DNA of 64,000 bases from Lycocorax pyrrhopterus obiensis (GCA_014706295.1 JACSVZ010000008.1:21059659-21123658), one strand, 5' to 3'. Shown: positions 13,205 to 28,800, counted from the stretch's first letter. Notes: generated from the letters alone by a model not told the origin. Made by a program: numbers and translations.

Positions 13205-14652
13205 GTATATCCTTTGAGTTTTGTTGCTGTTGTTTAAAATGGCCCTCCCTTTTGTAGAACTTGGACAAACCCATCAATTTTATTACAAAGGAACAACCAA
13301 TATCAAGTACAGAGAAAGACAGGTTCTTGAATAAAAAGAAATGAGGATCAAGAAACTGCGATAAGGAATAATGTGAAATAATTTTCTATTTTTAATTAAC
13401 GTGATATATACCTAGTTGCTCTTAAGTGATGTAATGCATCCTCTTTGCTGTAAGTTTAATGCAATGTTGAGCATATTTCTGCCTCGGCTGACTATCATTT
13501 TAACACTACGTTTCATCCTGGAGTTAAGAAAATACCAGGTGAAGAAGATGACTCAGATCTGCTGTAATTCTCTTTTGTGTGAGGCAGAAGGAGGACTGGA
13601 GCTGTTTCTCCCTTGGGGAGATTGTAGAGTCATAGTCACACTACTTCGTAGTTGCAGGGAATCTAAACCACATAAATACTACAGTTCCCATTTCCAAAAT
13701 GTTAATTGAATTCTCCATTGGAAACATATAAAATGAACAAATATTTTTTCAATTTTATCTGCATTTTTGATCTCTATAAATACACTGTTTCTGTCTTCAG
13801 AAAAATTAAAACAGAGTAAGATGGGACTGCTAAATTAAACAAATTAAACGGCTAACTGTTTAATTCTCCCTGGCGTCACTGAGTTTTACTTCAGGTATCC
13901 AAAGGTTCTTCCATTCTCTCTGACCTACAACACAGGTATGGGAGGATGTTCAGTGACAGCTGTTGATGTCATCTATAGCAATATTCAAAAGGAGGTGCAG
14001 ATTCACATGTATAGCAGGATTCAAGAAGCAGACTTGCTTATTAATGCATGATTGCATTACAGCAAGGTTGAGGAACAGCTATTAAATCTTACACTTCAGG
14101 GTTTAAGAAAATCTCTTGGAGATTAGAATAAAACCTATCAGGGGACAAATTATCACAAGTACATTTTATGCCTCATTTCACATGCAAAATTACAACAAAC
14201 TTACATGGCTCTCTTGTTAGCTGAGCACATCTCAACATTTTGGCTAAATTAGTTGTAACCAGTTGTTTCCACCAATTTTTTATGAGATTCTAAGAAGAAT
14301 CTCATATTAGTGAATTCCTAGATTTTACTGTTTAGCATAGTCCTGGTGCCTGCTGCTTCACTTATGATTTAAAAGATCACTGCTGGCCCCAGGACCATGG
14401 TTATCAAATGACTGAATTAAGTTATAGTCAATGTTTTAGATGTAGGGACATGAATTGACAGGGTCAGTTTGCCTCCTTATGGAAGTGGGTGCTGCAGAGA
14501 GGGAGTTCGTGTAATTCATTTCACCAGCTGAAAAGAAGCAGTGCCGCCCCACACAACTGAAGAAATGGGCTCCCTGTTTCTTGTGCTGCACTGCTGGCAG
14601 CATCTCTAGCATCTATAAATATGCTAAATAACAACGGGTCTTAGTATGGAAA

Positions 14653-14694
14653 GAAAAAACCACGTTTGGTTTTTTCACCCTAAAAATTTGGGTG
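14653..14694. repeat. Two adjacent small inverted repeats
   Basis: The arms GAAAAAACC (14653-14661) and GGTTTTTTC (14668-14676) are perfect complements around a 6-base loop. They are followed directly by CACCC (14676-14680) and GGGTG (14690-14694) around a 9-base loop. Together they could fold as two consecutive hairpins in the intronic RNA. No RNA family is recognised. Confidence 0.6.
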
Positions 14695-15363
14695 CATAGA
14701 ATCCATTTTCTTTAGTTCTCTATCCCAGTGTTAATTAAGTCTCTTAGAATCATTTAAAACCCAGTAATAGACCCTTTTGAAAATATTTCTGCACTAGCAA
14801 AAACGTTAAAAGATAACAACCTAAGTATTTAAAAAATCACGTCCTTTTATAAGCACACGTGATTCAGACAAAGAATAGGTAATTTCACCCATTATATACA
14901 AAATCTAGGGCAATTCCTATTTAATACGATCCATTATTTTAATTTTTCTCTTTTTTTATCTTAATTATTTCCAATGAATTAATATCATCACAAAACCACA
15001 AAATAAAGCCAGCATGGTTGGAATTCAGAGGTTGTAGATACAATGGAGAACAGCAGTTATTCATGTCTTACACAGCTACTCACTGAATTCCATAAAAGTA
15101 CAAATAAAGTCTGGAGACCTTCAGTATTGACTAACTGAACACAAAGAGCGTGCTTTTAAGCAAGCATGAAAGTTTTCCCTCTCGCTTTCATATCACTGTT
15201 CATCTGAGATATCGATCCATTGAATAATGCTTACAACAGTGACATTTTTGCTGTAGGTCTTTTCATGGGTAATAAGTTAGGGAACAACATTATTTTGGAA
15301 TAAATGGAATATAACCACTGAAAAATTTCTGGTAGACTCGTAGATTTTGGTTTGTTTTAGGCT

Positions 15364-15515
15364 GTTTTTTTGTGTGTGTGTTTTTTGGGGTTTTTTGGGG
15401 ATATATGTGTGGTTTTTTTGTTTTTATTTTTTGTTTTTATATTTTGTTTTTATTTTTTGGGTTTTTTTTTCTTTTTTTGTTTGCTCGTTTGTTTGGTTTT
15501 TTGCTCTTTTGTTTT
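15364..15515. repeat. T/G-rich low-complexity tract (about 150 bp)
   Basis: Almost uninterrupted T runs separated by G, with stretches of TGTGTGTG, TTTTTTGGGG repeated twice, and TTTTTATTTTTTG units. It is the longest such tract in the window and lies about 480 bases upstream of exon 6 in intron 5. Confidence 0.9.
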
Positions 15516-15989
15516 GAGAGCTGGTAGTGCATATAACACAAAGCTGTAATGTCAGTCAAATTATGAAGATAATCTTGTGACATCTCTTCTTCTATCAGGT
15601 CAGTGTCAGGGAATCAAGCTACCAGATGTTGCAGTTTGCATTTCTATTAAGAAATGGAGTAAAAATAAAGACCACTACCCTTATATCAAACCTTAATTAA
15701 AAGTGTACTTTTTGGTAAATTACATAAAGGTGCTGGGACTACTACTTTATTATTGTTTAGATCTCATGATAATGAGAACTGTCCATGTATAAAACCAGTT
15801 CTCTGTTCAATGTAGTTACGCAAAGAAGGGAAGCTGAATTTGTGTAGTTTTATTATGCTATTTATCTTCAATGTAGGATTAACTCTGCCCATTACTTTCC
15901 TTGTGAAACCTTGTTGTTACCTACTTATTTTTAATTCACTGCTCCTTTAGAAAACAACACTGACATGTGTGTTTTCCTACTGTCCTTAG

Positions 15990-17371
<1,382 letters not shown>

Positions 17372-17474
17372 TGAGTGAAAACAAATGAGGTCACTTGGCT
17401 GTTTTATTCATGTACATTAAAAAGATGTTTGTGTCTTGGAAAAATCAAAGAAGCTTGGTGGGAAAGTATCAGAG

Positions 17475-17537
17475 TTTGTTTTAAACTTTTTTTTTTTGTG
17501 GGTTAAACTTTTTTGTTTGTTGGCTTGTTTTTTTTTC
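17475..17537. repeat. T-rich low-complexity tract
   Basis: Long T runs broken by GTGGG and TTGTTTGTTGG units, about 100 bases after the exon 7 donor. Confidence 0.85.
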
Positions 17538-20341
17538 AAACAGGAGAGCAATTTCATGACAGTCTCAGACTATGTGTTTTGTCACTGTAGATGGTTAGTT
17601 TTACTGGATCTGAATTCCCAAGGCTGAGACTATTCTAAGGCCATGCTTGAAGGAAAGATACAATAGGCTTAAGGCAGTCTTGGCTTGGTTTTTTTTGGGG
17701 GGTGGCTCTGTGTTTGTTTAAGGAGATCTTAGTCACAGGAGTTTGAAACGTGTTGAGGCAGAGTTTGTAGTGTTAGAAGCATACTTGGAGTAAACAGTTA
17801 CTAAAATGACTATAAAGCACTGGCTAAACTAAATATACACTAACCCATGTGTAGATGGGATGATCTTAGTATTCCTTTCCTGGCTGATTTTTTTTCCTAA
17901 TAATTTTGGTTTTGCTCTGCAAAACCAAGCCCAAAGCTATTGCTCAAAACAATTCATTCTTTCAGCACTTACATGAGAGCTTTCTTACAGCCACACAGCA
18001 CACTGCTGAGACTGGGAATAGTCTTTGGGATTTCTGCATTCCTTGCTCTATTCTCTGTCCCCCATTATGTCCTTCTTGTTCTACATGTTATGCTCTTAAA
18101 CCAAAAAGTCCCTCGTCAGCACTTCAGCTCTTGCTGCTTAATTTGTTACTTCATAAAATTTTGACTATATTTTAAATATAAAAATATCTTTCAAAAATAC
18201 TTAAAATATTCTTGTAGAACTCAAAATACACATTTCTGTAACTAAACTGGTATGAGAGAAAAAGACAGAAGAATATCAATAAATAATGTATCACCTGTGT
18301 GTTTTATTTTGTAAGGCTAGATAGGTCACAGACTCAGTCCAGTGCTAGATTAAGACTTATATAATTTATAATTTCTACATTACAGTGGTTATGCTGAATG
18401 TTTTTATCATCTTTGTGCTGTTTCATGATATTTATAATTAGTCCTTGTATATCCCATATTTATTGTAGGAACATTTGCATCCTCCAGCTACATAATTTCT
18501 ATAAAGTGTGGCCAATAAGAAGCATTAAGCTTCAGTAGGAACCCTGACTAGAGGTATAAGAACAAGACAAAAAATTACCTTCAAAGCCTCAAGTGTCATC
18601 ATTCTGTGAGTCTTTGTTTAAGAGGCATGTGATGGCACTCTCCCCACTGATGCAAACCAGTCGGGGACCTTGTGTTATTGGTAACTTGGATGTAACTGAT
18701 TACCATGCCTAGATGGGTCAGAGCCTTACAGGTTATTTACTGAAAAGTCCCAGTTCTTCTCATATGATGTATTTGTGAGCTTTGTTGAATACTATTTGCA
18801 AAGTTTGAATCTCACAAATCAAATACAAACCTTTTGTCTTGCTTATTATTGTGGGGAGATATGATAGTTAGTCATTCTCTTTCTTATTAAGAATAAGCTT
18901 TTGTATCTCTAAATGGGTGTATCAAGCCAGAAGAGAAATCATTTAAGTATCTATTGATGCCTACTAGTGGGTAATTCTGTATACTAATTACATGCCTTTA
19001 AATGTACAGGAATATATTAAACTATAAGTTTCAATATGTCAGTCCTAAATGATATTTTACCAGCCCATGGAAAATAAATGCTGCAGTGTAGGATTTGCAG
19101 ATAACTTGATGGATTGATGTACCTCTTTCGGGCACCTGTATTTTAATTGCTGGGTTGTAATAGGGTTGGTTATATCTGTTCTGTTTTGCCTTTCTCTTAT
19201 AGTGGCAGTATTCTTCAGCCAGAAGTTTGTATAAGTTAAGTAGCTTGCAGTTTTCAATTACCAAATTAGTTTTTGTTCCTTTCATCATTATATAAATATT
19301 TTAATAAAATAGGCAAATTGTATAATTTAAACAATTCCCTTATACTACACTTTGTACACTGCTAACATAAGAGGAGAAATAGCTCATGGTTGGTCTGAGT
19401 AATATATTGATTCCCCAAGATCCAGATTTGTCTTGCTTTGTATTTCTGTTTCATAACTTGGAAAAAGTGAACAGTTGATTGTTTTCCTCCATATTTTTGA
19501 TTAGAGAGTTGAAAGTCATGAGTCTCATAAACCTTACTATGCAGGGTGAATTACAATGAGCAGAACTTCCATAGTGATCTACAGCTATGGAGATTCAGTA
19601 GAGATAAAAGTTTACATTCTTTTCTCCAAATCTATTATGTACATACATGGATGGGTATATTTAATATGTCACCAAATATTTTCCTTTAGATTCCTGAAAT
19701 GTCAAGAAAACAGATGATGTAGAAATTGTTTTAATCAAAATTAAGAAGCATAGTATAAAGTTAAAGTAAGTAATAAGTTTTGTTTTGTTTTATTTTAAAT
19801 TCCAGCAAACTTCTTCATGGACTTTGGTTTGATTCAGCTTTTAGCTCTAATTTTCTGTATGGTTTCTTTTTCTAGTCTTGTAAAGAGTAAAAGAATCATG
19901 ATGGTAACCCTTCATATCTCCAGAATTTGAAATAATTCAGGAGCAGAAATTAATAAATTAATGAAGTCTGGATGAGTTTATCCCTCCTTGCTCTCCTATA
20001 GGAACACTTGGCTAAGTGCCTGTAAAAAACATTCCTCAAGTTTCATTTAGTATAGTTTGAATTGAAAGGTTGGAAGAGTTTTTCTTTTTTTTCATCCTTT
20101 TCCAACACTTATCTAGGTCATTTTGAAACAGAAATTGCAACACTGAAATGCATGGAGATACAGAAGTAGAGCAATTGTAGTTACGAAATAAATAAAATAC
20201 ACCCACATGGTGTGGAATGTATTTCATTGTCTATTCAGGGAAGGTGTCAGAGAGGGTGACTGCAGAGAAAGAAGAGCCAAAGATGCTGATAGTGCAATAT
20301 AAATCATACCATGGACAATGTTATTAGAAAGCCTGAATTTG

Positions 20342-20370
20342 CCATGCCAAGTCTGTTTGAATTGGCATGG
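20342..20370. repeat. Inverted repeat with 9-bp arms
   Basis: CCATGCCAA (20342-20350) and TTGGCATGG (20362-20370) are perfect complements around an 11-base spacer. The arms carry facing TGCCAA/TTGGCA halves, which resemble nuclear factor I half sites. Function is unknown. Confidence 0.7.
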
Positions 20371-23300
20371 TATTATTTTCAGTGCTCAGCCTTTCTTATT
20401 TTGAGATTTAAGTTAATAAGACAAATTCTGAGGTGGGGAATAGCACCTCGTAAGTTAAAAATCCGCTAAGGGTGAAGTTTCCTTCCTACATGAACAGAGG
20501 CCCCGGGATGGGGAGAAAAAACCCTTATTCTAATAAGCAACATCCCTAATTAACAATGCCCTTGTCCCAGATATATCCAAGGTGGGAGTATAGTTTAGGC
20601 TAATGTGTGTAATCACTTTTAAATGAGTTAAACTGTGGACCTGACAACTTTTTTTCCTGGATATTAAAAGTGTAAGTTTTATTCCATGAAGGGAATTAAG
20701 GAGATTTCTCTAGTAATAGCATTATCTCGTCTTGTGTGTATCACTGCATGTTACAGGAATTTTTATTCCTATTAGCAGTTATTAATAGTAATATTAACAT
20801 TGTAGGGCTATAAGTAACGACAAGTAGACAAATAACTTCACAGTAGGTTTCATGGCAGTGAAACTGGAGGAGTTTTCCCATTTTTCTTGTAGTTCCATAT
20901 TAGTATATGGCTTCAGAACAACTTCAAGAAAACGTTGCCATGCACTGGAGCATTACGATGATATTCTGTAAGATCCTGGGTTTTAGTGAACTTGGTTTAG
21001 CTGCTGATACTTGGTTTTGCCACAAGATGTGATCTAGATTGAGGGTTTCATAAGAGCAAAAATTCTTGGAGGAAGCACTATATACTATATGTAGTTTATG
21101 ATTTCAATCTTTTTACTGCTTATTCATATCTCAGTGCATATACCCACAAGCCCCAAATTTGGCTGGAGAAGCGCAGGAAAGGATCTGGAATAAGAATTAC
21201 ATACAGTAATAACAATTTTTTAAATATATATAGATATGTATAAGAACTTCATTTTCAGGATGGCTTTCTGTGTGCTTTGTCCATATAATTCAAAAATTAT
21301 TTACAAATTACGTTTCAATTTTATTGTGTTGCATGTAGCACACTCAGTTGTGGTTAGCTCTGCAGCAGTAGAATTGCATCTCTATGATGTGTGAGGACAT
21401 TGTTACCATATCATCAATAGGCATTTATATTTTAGAAAATTATCTAGGCATCCTCTTGGTATTATAATTTCACATCTCACTTTCTCATATATTTAATTAG
21501 ACACACTTTGGTTGGCTTCTCCTACCTTAGCCTTTAGAGAAAGTGAAGTAGACTAAGGAGACACTTCTAGGTAATTTTTCATAAGCAGTTCTTAAGAAGT
21601 TGTTCAAGTGTCTCGGGCATTGCATCATGAAGAGTAACTAGTGTCTCATCTTTTATTTATCTTTGTGGGAGGTTAATTTTTCCGTGCTGTATCAGTCTTC
21701 AGGGAAGTTCTTTCCCAGACTCTCTTATTGTTAATTCTGTCCTAACATGAACCTAATTGTAGATTACTATCTCCTTGCTTGAATTTTATATTATCTTTTA
21801 GAAATCAGGATTTGATGCTCTGTGACATTTGTAGATAAGAATTGTTAATAGAAAAGCAATCAAGAGAGCAAAGGACAGGGTCAGTGTTTTTGTCAGGCAC
21901 CACTGCCATACTTTTGTATATTACAATGCAAAAAATTCTTTCCTGTGTGCAGTGACATTTCCTACAAGGCAAAGGAATGCATAAAGTAATGACACGGGAC
22001 AGGACTCTGATCTTTCCTGTTCTGTACCAAGAAAATAATTTAAAGGTATCTCTTCTTTCAGCCTTGGAGATAAAATAAGATGAAATAGCTGAGACAAAGA
22101 AACGCTTCGAGAGATTATTTTACAGGTTCATGCAGTGGTAAATAACCAAGGTTATTGTGGCACATTGGTTTCAGAAATAAGATTTCTATATGGCATCTGG
22201 AATCACATTTATCTAACTGTGTTGGCACATGCTCATAGACGAGAAACTGTGAATTGAATGTGTGAAGAATATTATGCTTTCCAAGCTTTCGGAACATGTG
22301 CAGGACTTTGTGGTTTATCTAACTGAGCTTGTCATGTGGTTTCTGGCTGAACTTCTTGGTAAATCATAGAACATTTGATCACAAGTTCTGATCCTGATAA
22401 AAAGCTCTATTTGGCCTTTTGATATTGGATACTTTTAATAATAGTATTCTTTTGGAGGCTGTAGATGTTCTACGATGAGGTTAGAATACCTGACAATGAC
22501 ACCAAATTTTTTTCAGTTCTCAGAGTAAATGTATTTGAAGTCCTATTACACAAATTATTTTCTTTCTCCTCAGATCTAAGATTAAAATAGTTCCAGACTC
22601 ACTCGCTAAACTAATAGAATTAATTTTGCAAGAGATTCTTCCATTAAGTTTTTAGGCAAATTTCTAAGCAGAGGTTGTTTATTCTACTTACACGTTGTTA
22701 CAGTGTACCTTCGCATTTACACTGTTCCTAGATACGGTTATTTCTATGCTTTTCTTTTACTCCAAAACACAAAACTGTGGTAAGGAGAGATATAAACTGT
22801 ATCCAGGTACTCAAGTCCAAATACTGTAATTTCTGCTCACTTTTTTCTACTGCTGTTAAAAGAAGTAAATTTTTTTATCTGCTGGTATTTCAAGTTTTTT
22901 CCAGGGAGAAATCTGCTATAAAGGAGCTGTGAGGCAAGCTGCTCACTGAACATTTCAGCTGATATGATAGTTTGCACACACTCTAATTTAAGCAGATCCT
23001 GGAATAATCTAGCAATTATTCCAGCAACAGACTGAAGAGCCTTTCCTCAGATAAACTGTAGCCTACTTTGGATGAGACTTTTAACCTGGAGATGTTCTAA
23101 TCTGATCTGGCTCGTTTTAAAGCTTAGTAAAACAGCTTTCCTTACCAAACTCCCTAAGATTAGAAGTGTTTGAACTTGAGGTATTGATATGCTGTGAGTA
23201 AAAATATTCTCTGGCAGGAGTTAGAAACACTGCAACTGCGAAAGAACAGAGATCATCACTAGTTTCTGTTTTAAATTTTCTGTAATCCATTAAAAATTAA

Positions 23301-25799
23301 GTTGGGAAAGGAGAAAATCAAATTAGTGGCTAGCCAAGTCAATTTAGAAGATAATCTATTGGAGTAATTCAGATACTTCCTTTTGTCATTAGAGCTTTGA
23401 TTATTTTTCCACTCATTTCATCTATCATTAGCCACAATGAATCATGAAGTAGAAACTGATGAATAAGGTATCTGGGAGTCATAGACAAAGAGCTTTGTAA
23501 GAACCCACGAAACTTCATAAAATTGAGTACTCAGCAGAGCATATACTTTGAAAGTCTTTCAAAAACTTGTTGATTCAAAGTTTTTTACATGCCCTACTCT
23601 ACCTGAACCTTTCCTACTTTCACAGACTTTTTAGCTCATTAGAAGGATGCTGTTTAATTTTGTACCTCTCTCATCTCTAAACGAGTCCAAGTGGTGGGTC
23701 CAGCGTGGAGCTGGCAATGGAGGTGGCTGATTCTATGAAGGCAGAAATTTTGCACTCCACATGTAGAGCCAGAAAACTCCCTGCCTTGTCTTAGAGTTTC
23801 CATGATCACCCTACACCTTCTGGAATGCATTTGTAAGAGCCTTTACAGTGTTTCGTGTTTTCTGTTTCCTATCAAGTTGGATGGTGACTGCTAGTAAATA
23901 AACCAGAGCAATACAAATAATGCTATAAAGTAAGATATGAAACCTTGGATTGTATTATTTTGGGACTGTTAAAGTCTCTTGTATTGGCTTTTTCTCTTTT
24001 TTTAAACTGAATTGGAAAAAATGAGAATGAAAACCAAAATTAGGGGTTTCCATTTCCTTGTCAGGCAGCCAATCTGAAATTTTACTTATGTACTGATACA
24101 TGATCAGATTTGTTACCATTTTAATCTAGACAAAGTTTTCATTTGAAACTGATGAAAAACTTTTAAGTTACTGCATCGATGGATGCTTTGTGCTATCAAC
24201 AATATTTGTCATTACAGTGTATAAGGAGTATTGGGGTGGCATTTTCAAATTGCAAAGGCAAGCTTGTGGTGGCAAAGCAGCATATGGCAGGTACACTACT
24301 AGAAGTAAGGGCATTGTCTTAAAAATAGATTATTTCTTTACACATCTCCATGTCTTGGTCATTTGATATCCAAATGAATTCAATGTTAAAATGGAAAACA
24401 AAGTGAGCAATTACTAGAATAAAAGACAGTTTATACATGAAGGAAGAACAGAATGACAGCTAATAATGGTATTTGAAAAATTTTTCTCATTTTGCTTTTT
24501 TTTCTGACTTGCCCTATAAGGTCACTTTCAATCACTTTTGCTATGTAAGGGTCAGCCATTAGGCACTTCTAGGTTTCTAAATTATATGGAAATACTTTTG
24601 GAATGCTTGCCACTGCATAAAACCAAAATGTTAATGGCTTCACTAAGTCAAATTAAATTTTAATGGCCAGGGTCTAATTTTTCCTTTTAGCCCATTCACA
24701 TCCTTTAAGTAGCATTAAATGTGATTCAGTTGTCTTCTAATATCACAGCTGACCCGAATGGCCTTTTCAATTAGACTTTTAGATGAAGCAGATCTGATAC
24801 ATTCTAAATAAATAAAGGTCTCTTTTTATTGGTTAAATGCTGATATTCACAGCTCATTTAATCCATTTATAGAGATGCAATGTCAAAAGAAGAACCTTTT
24901 TTTGTTGTGCAATGCTAGTGATAATGTGCAGAGATGAGACAAAAAATAACACCTTTGTTTTGTCAATGAAAGGAAATTAAGGAAGAGGAGCTCAAAAAGA
25001 TCTGTTTAAGACTTTAAGAAAGAAGCATGACTGAGAAATGATGAAAATTATTTGACAAGAAGTCACACATTAAAAGCATTTTATGAAACGGTGTGAAGAA
25101 TTGTCAGTTAACAATGCACTTTCCCCTCTTAAATTTATTGACATCTTACAAATAATCTAATACCTAAACAGTAGATGTCCAAAGTTTTTTAAATTGGTTC
25201 TTTCTATACTAATGTAAAATGTTTTCATTTAACCTTTTCATGGATTATTTTACTGTTTACAACATAGCCTGCCTTTTACTTGCACGAAAAGTAATAGAAA
25301 TTGTTAGAAATCTACCATAGTTTGTTCAAAAGCATCTTTGATGTTTCCATAATTCTGTTTGATGTTTGTTCTCATTTTTGGATGACAGTGTCTCAAAACC
25401 TTCACTATGTAACAGAGACAACCCACTGTGATAAAACCTTCCCTGTATATGAGGGCAGGCATGGGGAAAGAGGCTTCTGGGTTTACTGCTCAGCATGGCA
25501 TACAACAAAAGCCATCTGGGGTGTCTGATATGTAGAAAGCAGGGCTAAGAGTGGTTTGGACTGTAGATGTGTCTTTTCCACTGGCTTTGCTTATCAAAAT
25601 GCAATAGAATGGTGTTTTCATTAGCATAGAGCAGATTTCAGCACTGGGTTCAGTTTTGCCATTTTAGTAGCTTGTGTGAGTGTCAGATTATAACTAACAG
25701 CTAACTTGCTTTCTCCTGATGTGAAGTCCCAGCTCTGAAACAAATACCAATCTCTCGTGACGGCTGCCTCATTAGACCCACCTAAGTGGAAAGGAGCAG

Positions 25800-25811
25800 T
25801 GACAGCTGTCA
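25800..25811. promoter_or_regulatory. Palindrome TGACAGCTGTCA, candidate TF site
   Basis: A perfect 12-bp palindrome. TGACAG/CTGTCA is the recognition form of TALE homeodomain factors (TGIF, MEIS), and its centre CAGCTG is an E-box of the kind bound by E2A-type lymphoid factors. The surrounding 25690-25870 is richer in GC and in CAGCTC/CAGCTG words than the neighbouring intron. That it is a regulatory site for DNTT is inference only. Confidence 0.4.
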
Positions 25812-28800
25812 GTACAAATTACAGTACTCCCAGCTCTGAGCTGCAGCGGCTTCTGCACTGCCACTCTTTAAGATAATATACCATTAGAATTCCAAAAATG
25901 GAAAAACAGATTTTGCGTTATTTATACAATTTTCTGGACAAGTTTGGCCAAAGTGAATATTTTGAAAAGTTATAAAAGGGGGTTATAATACAATTATTTG
26001 TAGTCCTAATATATCAGTGACATTTACTTAATAATGTATATTCTACTGACCATTCCCATTTTAAAAGGTTAGCAATAAAAACTGTTGTGGTTTTTGTTAT
26101 GCTAGGTTGACTGAAAAGTGTTCATTCATCATTTCAGAACAATTAGCATATGCAGTACTGGTTACTATTTGCATTATGGAAATTCAACATGTAAATTACC
26201 AAGTTCTGGTATGACATTAAAAACCCTCCTCTGGTGTTTTGGAAAGGGAAATGCTTTGTCTTTCCTTGAACACAATTCTTCTAATATACAAGTATGTAAT
26301 TTTCAGTGAGCATAAAACATGTATTAAATAAATTCAGAAAAGGTCTTTTGTATAGGACACAGGCACTGGTGCTGAGACAATCTGAATAGGATACCACATC
26401 ATCCAAAAAAAAATCACATTGTCTGACTGCCCCAGGTATTATTACAACGCATAATTGGGCTGAGGCAGGGAGGCAGGTTGCATGATACAGAGCATGTACT
26501 AAAATTGATTTATCAGTATAATTTAATAAACTGGAAAACTTGCTTCCTGCATTAGGGTTGAACTGTTGCTCTTTGAATGTTTTGGTAATTTGGGAATCGA
26601 TTAGTATGATATGTCATGGGGGAATAAAAGCTCTTATGATTAAAAAGGAAGCTGTACAAATAATTGGTACCTAACACCAACATGTACAGAGATGTATTCA
26701 TAGAATGAATAGAGCTTTGTTTTCAAACTCTGTAGAAAGAAGGACAAGCAACTCTTTACAAGAAAAGCTCATCCAATGTCAGTGATGGCAACCTTAGAAC
26801 TATTCTGTAGCAGAGTCGTGTTATATGTGCTGCAATTAATTTGAAGTGCATAAGATAGAGCTCAAGCAGTTTGCAGCCTCACTCTTTTTTGTGCTACTGA
26901 TATTAGGCATATTATGTTGGGAATATGATAAAGGGAGAATATGAATAAGTAATTTCCACTAAGTTTTGAATTTTATTATATGCTTCATTATGCCTAAGAA
27001 ATTCTGTGAAGATTCGATTCATTTTTTTGGAATTTTATCTTAGCGGCTTTTCAGCAGTATTTGCTTGTTGTTTGCTGGTTGTGTTTTTTTCTTTTTAGTT
27101 CTAGGGGATGGGAGAATTTGTATATTGCTGTTTGGGAAGAGGTATTGCAAGCCAAAACACATCAATGGTGTTATGGAGCAATCAACTATAATTATCACTC
27201 AGAATTTGTAGCAAAACCAAACGTTTCAAGTGAGTTTTTTTAAAAATGGTTTGTGTTTTTGCCTTTTACATGGATATTATGGGGAGGCATCATATTTTGA
27301 AGTACTGTTCTGAAGAGTCACAATAATTGGAGAGTCTCTTACAGACATTTGACATGAATTCAGCTAATATCGTGAATTGGTTTCTGAAATGCTCGGTCAG
27401 GGAATTTAAATGGATCAATTTTAATATTTAGGCCAAATATGTTCAAGTATAATATTTAAAATGTACTACTTAAAAAGTATTTTCCATGTATGGATCAGCA
27501 CTAGGGATCTTACAAGTTGTCTCACAAATATATGGCTATGAAGTAAAAAATATTCGTGATACTATGTAAAAGTGGTAAATAAAAAAATCTTCTAAAAGTT
27601 ATAGACCATTAGGTACAAGGAGGACTATTAAGATAGTGGAATATACTCAGGGAAAGATGAAGTAGCAAGATTAAAAAAAGACAGAGGAGATTTCAGGTAA
27701 ACTAGTAAGATAAAAGAGAAACATACAGCACAAGAGGTCAAATCAAAGACATACATGGCTTTGATGAGATGGAGATGCCTAGTTTGATAGTTCTTTTCCT
27801 CACATGTTATCTATAAAATAGTTTCTTCTGTTAAGAAGAGGATGCCTTACGAAATCGAGGCTGCTCAAGGTGGGAATGGAATGAGGAGAGACAGAGCAAT
27901 TGTCTCCATAACACTAAGAGACATGCCAAAGAAAGTGACACTCTTTCTAAAGGAAAATCAAATCAGAACCCTGCATAACGGGTAATTGAAACAAAACTCT
28001 GGCAGCAGTCTTAGACTAAATTCCCAGCAGTAAAGGCAGCTGTAACGTAGCATTAATAGGCCAAGGATAGGGCTTGGCTATGATTAAGAGGCTTAATTAA
28101 TGTGCTAAGACAGAATAGTGCTAATGACACTTCGCCAGCTTTCTGTTAAACATATCTAGGTGCACCAGAAAACAAGTGTCTATTTCTTGTTTTGTTTCAG
28201 ACAATGGTACTTAAGCATCTCTTACCTACGAACCCCAGTGCCTGTGCCTAAGTGCTTCAGGACAGAAATAGAAACAATTTAATACATTTTGTCTTGTGTG
28301 CAGTCTTTCTTGGATGTGTGTTGTTTCCTCTGAGAGGTTTCTGATGCCTCAATGTTTTTGAGTGTATTTCTTACTGTTAATATGCTTTACTCGTAAGGTC
28401 TCAGGGTGTCGGAGATGAAGCTGTTCTGAAAATTTTGCATTCTCTTAGTGAACAGCCACTGTGACAAACAATGATGTTCTGTGGTTCACCACGGGCAAAA
28501 GAGGTTTTGCAGGCTCAGATGCCAGGTGGTTCAGAGGCTGCAGGATCAAATGCCTGATGTTTAGAGTCAAGAGATCAAAAATCAGTTCTAATTATACTAC
28601 GTAATGTACTTTATCATTTTTTCCATGGTTTTATTCCTAGGCTTGAAAACAGGACATTTATAGCAGAGTTTACTTATTGCTGATATACTCTTTAGCAGGA
28701 GTCAAAGTTTATTGCAGACTGGTTAGTTGCTGTAAAGATAGTTGACAGCACAAGCTAAGAATGATGTTTTCCTGTCAGATAATCATGAGAAAAGCTGCAA

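Larger units (their letters stand above)
13205..15989 (+). other. DNTT intron 5 (2785 bp)
   Basis: No gene is seen. The stretch holds a pair of adjacent short hairpins (14653-14694) and a long T/G-rich low-complexity tract (15364-15515). The open frame of 97 codons at 13416-13709 has no recognisable similarity. The intron ends in GTCCTTAG at exon 6. Confidence 0.85.
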
